Positions 7,863 to 13,412 of a stretch of DNA of 13,412 bases are shown in pieces. The DNA lies in NCBI GenBank assembly GCA_030618945.1, contig JAUXCI010000037.1, positions 1-13,412 on the forward strand, written 5' to 3'. The DNA comes from Flavobacteriaceae bacterium (GTDB lineage Bacteria > Bacteroidota > Bacteroidia > Flavobacteriales > Flavobacteriaceae). Numbering within the stretch: the stretch's first letter is position 1; the number at the start of each line of letters is the position of its first letter. The notes under the pieces are model-generated. The model saw nothing but the letters and a program-made list of their open reading frames with translations. It had not been told where the DNA came from and did no database searches. The position numbers were made by a program, and so were the translations under genes.

Positions 7863-9110
7863 GTGAAATTATTTCAAGAAACAAGAAGAACTTATCTCCT
7901 TTATTCGCTTGCTATTTTTATAATATCAAGTACTGTTATTTATTTTACCCTAAAAAGGTTGGTCTCCAAGAAACAAGATGAAAACTTGTTATGGGATCAA
8001 AAAATTATTGCGAAAAAGATAAAATACGACTACCCGCTTCCCATTTTTGAAGTGGAGGACTTTCCATCCAAAGCGTCCATAAAAGATACACTTTACTTCA
8101 AAGATACTTTGATCTATCAAGTGATCGATAATGAGGAAAAATACGAATTATACCGTCAATTAACCTCCGTAGAAGTTTTACAAGGCACAACCTACAAAAT
8201 CATTACAAGAAGTTCTGTGGTAAGAAATCAGGATTTTATCTTTGTAATTACTGCTTCTGTTGGTATTGTTGTGTTATTGCTGATCGTAGCTGTTTATTTT
8301 GTGAATACTATAATCATGAGGCGTGTATGGCTTCCGTTTTATGATAATCTTGAGATTCTCAAGAATTTTTCTGTTGAAACCAACAAACCCATTCACCTCC
8401 AGGAATCTAATATTGATGAATTTCAGGAATTGAATATCTCACTGACTAGACTCACGAATAAGATCAATTCTGATTTTAACAATCTCAAAGAATTTACCGA
8501 GAACGCATCACATGAGATGCAGACTCCATTGGCAATTATGCAATCAAAATCGGAAGTATTATTGCAATCAGAAAATTTAAGTCCAGACCAAGCTTCTCAG
8601 ATCCGTGTGATCTACCAATCAGTACAACGACTTTCTAAACTGAATAAAACTCTGTTGTTATTGTCAAAAATTGAAAACAAACAATTCAAAGACCTTGAAG
8701 CTGTCAACGTGAATGAAATCATAGAAAAACACCTAGAAATCTTTGATGATTTTATTGAAAATAAGCATCTCACTGTTCAAACAAAATCGACTCTTGAAGT
8801 TGAAATACAAGCCAATCCCATGTTATTTGAAATGGTTATTTCAAACTTAATCAGCAATGCAATTAAACACAATATAGAAGGTGGTAGTATTGAAATTTTA
8901 ACTACAAACTTGTTTATCAGCGTGTCCAATTCAGGAGCAGCTCCTAAGCTCTCCTCAAATTCTCTTTTCGAAAGATTCAAAAAAGAAAGTAAGGCGGCTA
9001 ATTCCTTCGGGCTCGGTTTAGCAATTGTAAAAAAGATTTGCGACAACAACAGGTGGAAAATATCCCATTCTTATGTTGAAAACCAGCACAATATCTCCAT
9101 TTATTTCTAA
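7863..9110 (+). CDS. Sensor histidine kinase, partner of the upstream regulator
   Basis: 415 residues, inner membrane. TM1 is about 10-30, a periplasmic sensor region about 33-124, TM2 about 125-151, then a HAMP-like linker. The HisKA domain carries phospho-acceptor His217 (ASHEMQTPLA). The ATPase domain has an N box (Asn328, Asn332: SNLISNAIKHN), an F region (LFERFKKES) and a G2 box (SFGLGLAIVKKI). The G1 position reads SNSG instead of the usual DxG; I recall similar changes in Bacteroidota kinases, so loss of activity is not implied. The start must be GTG at 7863: the preceding codon is TAA, TM1 begins at once, and the next in-frame ATG lies beyond TM2. It is presumably co-transcribed with the regulator. 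The first terminator after it is at 9365-9404. Confidence 0.92.
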   Translation: MKLFQETRRTYLLYSLAIFIISSTVIYFTLKRLVSKKQDENLLWDQKIIAKKIKYDYPLPIFEVEDFPSKASIKDTLYFKDTLIYQVIDNEEKYELYRQLTSVEVLQGTTYKIITRSSVVRNQDFIFVITASVGIVVLLLIVAVYFVNTIIMRRVWLPFYDNLEILKNFSVETNKPIHLQESNIDEFQELNISLTRLTNKINSDFNNLKEFTENASHEMQTPLAIMQSKSEVLLQSENLSPDQASQIRVIYQSVQRLSKLNKTLLLLSKIENKQFKDLEAVNVNEIIEKHLEIFDDFIENKHLTVQTKSTLEVEIQANPMLFEMVISNLISNAIKHNIEGGSIEILTTNLFISVSNSGAAPKLSSNSLFERFKKESKAANSFGLGLAIVKKICDNNRWKISHSYVENQHNISIYF

Positions 9111-9143
9111 ATCTGTTTTTAAATTTTAAATTAGTTTTAAAGC

Positions 9144-9177
9144 TTCAGATTTTCTTTAGAAATGCGTGATACATTTG
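9144..9177 (+). promoter_or_regulatory. Candidate activator-dependent promoter A (11-base-period repeat plus -7 box)
   Basis: TTCAGATTTTCTTTAGAAAT at 9144-9163 contains two similar half-sites (TTCAGATTT and TTTAGAAAT) starting 11 bases apart and separated by TC. Six bases later TACATTTG (9170-9177) matches the Bacteroidota -7 box exactly. There is no TTTG at the -33 position; the repeat occupies it, as expected for a promoter that needs a bound activator, although repression is also possible. The same arrangement recurs at 9420-9453. OmpR-family regulators bind 11-base-spaced direct repeats, and one is encoded just upstream. Confidence 0.5.
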
Positions 9178-9295
9178 TCCTGTTATCTGATGTTATTGTA
9201 ATTAAATAACTGTTTCAGAAAGTTCAAAAATTCATGCTATGAATACTGAAATAACAAGAAAGATACCAAGGTCTTTTATTAAAGTGGATATATTT

Positions 9296-9306
9296 TGAGG
9301 GGAATG
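9296..9306 (+). repeat. 11-mer TGAGGGGAATG, copy 1
   Basis: Identical to 9555-9565. The G-run stands out in very AT-rich surroundings. In both copies TTTTAATTT starts exactly 57 bases after the first base of the 11-mer (9353 here), followed by an intrinsic terminator. The 46 bases between agree no better than chance. Confidence 0.7.
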
Positions 9307-9364
9307 GAAACACTTTGATAAATAAGGCAAAATTGATTAAAACATTATATTGTTTTAATTTAGA

Positions 9365-9404
9365 AAAAAGCCTGTATCAATTATTTTTAATACAGGCTTT
9401 TTTT
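9365..9404 (+). terminator. Intrinsic terminator after candidate RNA A and the two-component operon
   Basis: The stem AAAAAGCCTGTAT (9365-9377) pairs perfectly with ATACAGGCTTTTT (9390-9402) around a 12-base loop, with seven T at 9398-9404. The A-run on the left side would let it work on the other strand too. It is the first terminator after the kinase stop at 9110, so it also ends read-through from the regulator-kinase operon. Confidence 0.9.
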
Positions 9405-9419
9405 AATTCTGTAGAAAAC

Positions 9420-9453
9420 TTCAGAATTTCTTCAGAATTGAATATTATGTTTA
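9420..9453 (+). promoter_or_regulatory. Candidate activator-dependent promoter B (11-base-period repeat plus -7 box)
   Basis: TTCAGAATTTCTTCAGAATT at 9420-9439 is a perfect direct repeat of TTCAGAATT separated by TC (period 11). It agrees with 9144-9163 at 17 of 20 positions. Again after exactly six bases comes a -7-like box, TATGTTTA (9446-9453), which fits TAnnTTTG except for the last base. An inverted half-site, AATTCTG at 9405-9411, lies directly after the preceding T-run and could either be a third binding site or pair with CAGAATT (9422-9428) in RNA. Confidence 0.5.
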
Positions 9454-9554
9454 CAATGTTTTTAATTCAAGATTTATTTTGTCTTAAAATACTTTTGATA
9501 ATAAAACTAAAACTTTTTTAGTTTATTTATAGTTGATTAATTAAAATATTGGAC

Positions 9555-9565
9555 TGAGGGGAATG
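9555..9565 (+). repeat. 11-mer TGAGGGGAATG, copy 2
   Basis: Identical to 9296-9306, with TTTTAATTT again starting 57 bases after its first base (9612) and a terminator beginning 79 bases after it (69 in copy 1). It may be the exposed, functional part of a small RNA, for example a G-rich seed for pairing with C-rich or Shine-Dalgarno-complementary targets; that role is inference. Confidence 0.7.
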
Positions 9566-9633
9566 ATATTCTAATTAATTAACGTCTGCAAATATTACAA
9601 ATATTAAGCTATTTTAATTTGCAAAGAAAAGAG

Positions 9634-9668
9634 AACCTGTTTAGATTTAATCTAAACAGGTTTTTTTT
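9634..9668 (+). terminator. Intrinsic terminator after candidate RNA B
   Basis: AACCTGTTTAGA (9634-9645) pairs perfectly with TCTAAACAGGTT (9651-9662) around a 5-base loop, with eight T at 9661-9668. It lies 110 bases before the gyrB promoter box and faces the same way, so it insulates gyrB from upstream transcription. Confidence 0.92.
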
Positions 9669-9755
9669 GTTTTACACGATTTTAATGATCTTCAAAAGCA
9701 TCACTCAATTGGCTAAAAATGTTGATAACTTCGTGCTTTAATAGCGTAAAAATAA

Positions 9756-11762
<2,007 letters not shown>

Positions 11763-11773
11763 ATAACCATAAG

Positions 11774-11815
11774 TAAGACCCAAGTTTCTCTCAAAGAACT
11801 TGGGTCTTATTTTTT
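11774..11815 (+). terminator. Intrinsic terminator after gyrB
   Basis: TAAGACCCAAGTT (11774-11786) pairs perfectly over 13 bp with AACTTGGGTCTTA (11797-11809), loop of 10 bases, followed by six T (11810-11815). It begins 12 bases after the gyrB stop. Only 38 bases separate it from mdh, so mdh must rely on read-through or on a promoter overlapping the terminator; I see no clear promoter match. Confidence 0.93.
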
Positions 11816-11853
11816 AAGTATAACATATTTAATTAATTATAAAATTTTATAGA

Positions 11854-12774
11854 ATGAAAGTAACTATCGTTGGAGCCGGAGCCGTTGGTGCGAGCTGTGC
11901 AGAATACATAGCAATAAAAGATTTTGCATCTGAAATTGTTATTGTTGACATCAAAGAAAATTTTGCTGAAGGAAAAGCTATGGACCTTATGCAAACTGCC
12001 TCTTTAAATGGATTTGATACCTTAATTACGGGAAGTACAAATGACTATAGTAAAACAGCAAATAGTGATATCGCTGTAATTACAAGTGGAATTCCTCGCA
12101 AACCAGGAATGACAAGAGAAGAACTTATTGGTATCAACGCCGGCATCGTTAAATCAGTGGCGGAAAGTATCCTTGAGCACTCTCCAAACACTATTTTTAT
12201 CGTTGTCAGTAACCCTATGGATACCATGGCTTATTTAACGCATAAAGAACTTGGATTGCCAAAAAACAGAATCATTGGAATGGGTGGTGCTCTTGACAGC
12301 GCTAGATTCAAATATCGCTTAGCTGAAGCTTTAGAATGCCCCGCTTCTGATATTGAAGGTATGGTAATTGGAGGTCATAGCGACACAGGTATGATTCCGC
12401 TTACCCGATTGGCAGTAAGAAATAGCATTCCAGTGAGTGCATTTTTAACTGAAGAACAAATCGAAGCAGTTGCTGATGCCACTAAGGTAGGTGGTGCCAC
12501 TTTAACTAAAATGTTAGGTACCAGCGCCTGGTATGCACCTGGTGCAGCAGTTTCTTCAATGGTCCAAGCCATTGCCTGTGATCATAAAAAAATGTTTGCA
12601 TGTTCTGCCCTACTCGAAGGTGAATACGGTCTGGATGACATTTGTATCGGTGTTCCATGTATCATCGGTAAAAATGGAATTGAATCTATTGTTCAATTAG
12701 ATTTGAGCGATGCTGAAAAAGAGAATTTGCACAATAGTGCTGATGCAGTAAGAGTTGTAAATAATTTACTTTAA
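11854..12774 (+). CDS. mdh: Malate dehydrogenase (NAD-dependent, LDH-like clade)
   Basis: Oxidises malate to oxaloacetate with NAD in the TCA cycle, in the cytoplasm. 306 residues, normal length. The N-terminal Rossmann fold has GAGAVG at 7-12 and Asp32 at the end of strand 2 (VIVDI), which favours NAD over NADP. Substrate-binding residues are Arg82 and Arg88 (PRKPGMTR); Arg82 is the malate-specifying residue, where lactate dehydrogenases carry Gln. Asn120 (VVSNPMD), Arg151 (LDSARFKY) and the catalytic pair Asp148 and His175 (GGHSDTGM) are present. It belongs to the LDH-like clade found in Bacteroidota, not the E. coli type. It follows the gyrB terminator by 38 bases and converges with fhs across a shared terminator. 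Confidence 0.97.
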   Translation: MKVTIVGAGAVGASCAEYIAIKDFASEIVIVDIKENFAEGKAMDLMQTASLNGFDTLITGSTNDYSKTANSDIAVITSGIPRKPGMTREELIGINAGIVKSVAESILEHSPNTIFIVVSNPMDTMAYLTHKELGLPKNRIIGMGGALDSARFKYRLAEALECPASDIEGMVIGGHSDTGMIPLTRLAVRNSIPVSAFLTEEQIEAVADATKVGGATLTKMLGTSAWYAPGAAVSSMVQAIACDHKKMFACSALLEGEYGLDDICIGVPCIIGKNGIESIVQLDLSDAEKENLHNSADAVRVVNNLL

Positions 12775-12807
12775 TCAGTAAGTTAAGAACTTTATATTGA
12801 ATAAATT

Positions 12808-12840
12808 AAAAACCATCCGCCAAAGACGGATGGTTTTTTT
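12808..12840. terminator. Bidirectional intrinsic terminator between mdh and fhs
   Basis: AAAAACCATCCG (12808-12819) pairs with CGGATGGTTTTT (12827-12838) around a 7-base loop. Seven T follow on the plus strand (12834-12840) and five T on the minus strand (complement of 12812-12808). It lies 33 bases after the mdh stop and 8 bases after the fhs stop, serving both convergent genes. Confidence 0.92.
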
Positions 12841-12848
12841 AATTTATC

Positions 12849-13412
12849 CTACGATAAGCCTGAAATAACGCCCTCATCATCAATAAACATATTCTCGGAT
12901 GCCGGAATTGATGGTAAACCAGGCATTCTCATCATTTTCCCCAAAATGGGTATGATGAATTTTGCTCCGGCGGCTATCTCTATTTCCCTAACGGTCACTA
13001 TAAAATCTTCCGGACGGCCAATAAGACTTTCATTGTCTGAAAAAGACTTTTGTGTTTTGGCCATGCATACCGCAAAATTATTAAATCCAAGACGGTCAAT
13101 TCGACGTAAATTTAATTTGGCTTTTTTATCGTAATCCACTTTTACGGCACCGTAAATCTCTCGTGCTATAGTTTCAATCTTTTCTTTAACAGGAGAATTC
13201 CAATCATATAAAGGTTTAAATTTTGAAGCAGCCTTTTCCACCACGCTAACTACTGCCCTGGCAAGATCTTTGGCTCCCTCTCCTCCTTTTGCCCATCCTT
13301 CTGATACAACAGCCTGTACCCCTAGTTCTTGGCATTTTTCTATAACTACCTGCACCTCATCTGGCGTATCGCTGATAAAGGAGTTTATGGCGATCACTGG
13401 TTCAATATTAAA
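12849..13412 (-). CDS. fhs: Formate--tetrahydrofolate ligase, C-terminal third (N-terminus outside window)
   Basis: The minus-strand frame is open from the right edge (FNIEPVIAINSF...) to a TGA at 12851-12849, 187 residues of a family usually about 555 long. An internal GTG at 13397 is not the start, because the frame continues to the edge with family sequence. Recognisable C-terminal blocks are VIAINSFISDTPDEV, VVSEGWAKGGEGAKDLA, REIYGA, FAVCMAKTQKSFSDN and the end region AGAKFIIPILGKMMRMPGLP. The enzyme uses ATP to join formate to tetrahydrofolate, giving 10-formyl-THF for one-carbon metabolism in the cytoplasm. The ATP-binding N-terminal part is not visible, so completeness cannot be judged. 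It ends at the terminator shared with mdh. Confidence 0.95.
   Translation of the reverse strand, partial: FNIEPVIAINSFISDTPDEVQVVIEKCQELGVQAVVSEGWAKGGEGAKDLARAVVSVVEKAASKFKPLYDWNSPVKEKIETIAREIYGAVKVDYDKKAKLNLRRIDRLGFNNFAVCMAKTQKSFSDNESLIGRPEDFIVTVREIEIAAGAKFIIPILGKMMRMPGLPSIPASENMFIDDEGVISGLS

Larger units (their letters stand above)
9183..9404 (+). ncRNA. Candidate small RNA A (start approximate)
   Basis: Predicted transcript of about 220 nt from promoter A to the terminator ending at 9404. No credible reading frame lies here: the only ORF of any size, 9315-9521, runs through the terminator and is low-complexity. Visible structure: ATTCAT/ATGAAT with a 3-base loop at 9230-9244, flanked by TTTCAG (9213-9218) and CTGAAA (9246-9251); the 11-mer TGAGGGGAATG at 9296-9306; a perfect 9-bp hairpin, ATTAAAACA (9336-9344) with TGTTTTAAT (9351-9359); then the terminator. 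Promoter element, 11-mer, 57-base offset to TTTTAATTT and terminator recur in the same order in candidate B. It could instead be the 3' untranslated region of the kinase mRNA, or a processed RNA derived from it. I do not recognise it as a named family. Confidence 0.45.
9459..9668 (+). ncRNA. Candidate small RNA B (start approximate)
   Basis: Predicted transcript of about 210 nt from promoter B to the terminator ending at 9668, with no credible reading frame. Visible structure: a perfect 9-bp hairpin, AAACTAAAA (9504-9512) with TTTTAGTTT (9516-9524); the 11-mer TGAGGGGAATG at 9555-9565; a two-part hairpin, GCAAAT (9588-9593) with ATTTGC (9617-9622) enclosing AAATA/TATTT (9599-9614); then the terminator. 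The layout matches candidate A while the sequence between the shared blocks does not, as is typical of diverged sibling sRNAs. An alternative is that only the last ~115 nt, from the 11-mer onward, form the RNA. Confidence 0.45.

Noticed and set aside
9315..9521. 68-codon plus-strand reading frame after the kinase gene
   Set aside because: It runs straight through the perfect terminator hairpin and T-run at 9365-9404, is low-complexity and AT-driven, and has no ribosome binding site or recognisable domain.
9720..9728. TGTTGATAA, one mismatch from a DnaA box, near gyrB: possible replication origin
   Set aside because: Only a single imperfect box was found, with no cluster, no adjacent dnaA or dnaN, and no obvious unwinding region beyond the general AT-richness.

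Overview
The window looks like a piece of a Flavobacteriia/Bacteroidota chromosome. It is AT-rich. Its leucyl-tRNA synthetase has the Bacteroidota-type insertions, it encodes a protein with a type IX secretion (T9SS) sorting domain and two DUF2911 proteins, and several promoters fit the Bacteroidota pattern TTTG-N19..21-TAnnTTTG. Most of it is ordinary core genome. No phage, transposon, CRISPR, tRNA or rRNA genes were seen.

Layout. 1-929 (-): a T9SS-sorted secreted protein running off the left edge, missing only its last few residues. 1097-3916 (-): leuS, with a well-formed promoter about 145 bases upstream. 4154-5776 (+): an amidohydrolase family 3 lipoprotein, which meets 5778-6886 (-), a two-gene tandem of exported DUF2911 proteins, with one base between the stop codons. 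Divergent from that pair, 7099-9110 (+) encodes an OmpR-type response regulator and its histidine kinase. 9111-9824 is a 714-base stretch without a protein gene. 9825-11762 (+) is gyrB, followed by a strong terminator, then mdh (11854-12774, +). A shared bidirectional terminator separates mdh from the C-terminal third of fhs (12849-13412, -), which runs off the right edge.

The part that deserves attention is 9111-9668. It holds two parallel modules in the same order. Each has (i) a 20-base element made of two half-sites with an 11-base period (17 of 20 positions agree between modules), (ii) exactly six bases later a TAnnTTTG-like -7 box, (iii) an identical 11-mer TGAGGGGAATG, (iv) 57 bases after the start of that 11-mer, in both, TTTTAATTT at the 3' side of a hairpin, and (v) a strong intrinsic terminator. 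I read this as a pair of sibling small RNA genes of roughly 210-220 nt. They sit immediately downstream of a two-component system whose regulator belongs to the family that binds 11-base-spaced direct repeats. Control by that regulator is inference, but the layout resembles the OmpR-controlled OmrA/OmrB sRNA pair of enterobacteria.

Functionally the protein genes are largely independent: translation (leuS), DNA topology (gyrB), the TCA cycle (mdh), one-carbon metabolism (fhs) and envelope or secreted proteins. The two-component system, the divergent DUF2911 pair and the two candidate RNAs may form one envelope-stress-like regulatory neighbourhood, but only proximity and site architecture support that.
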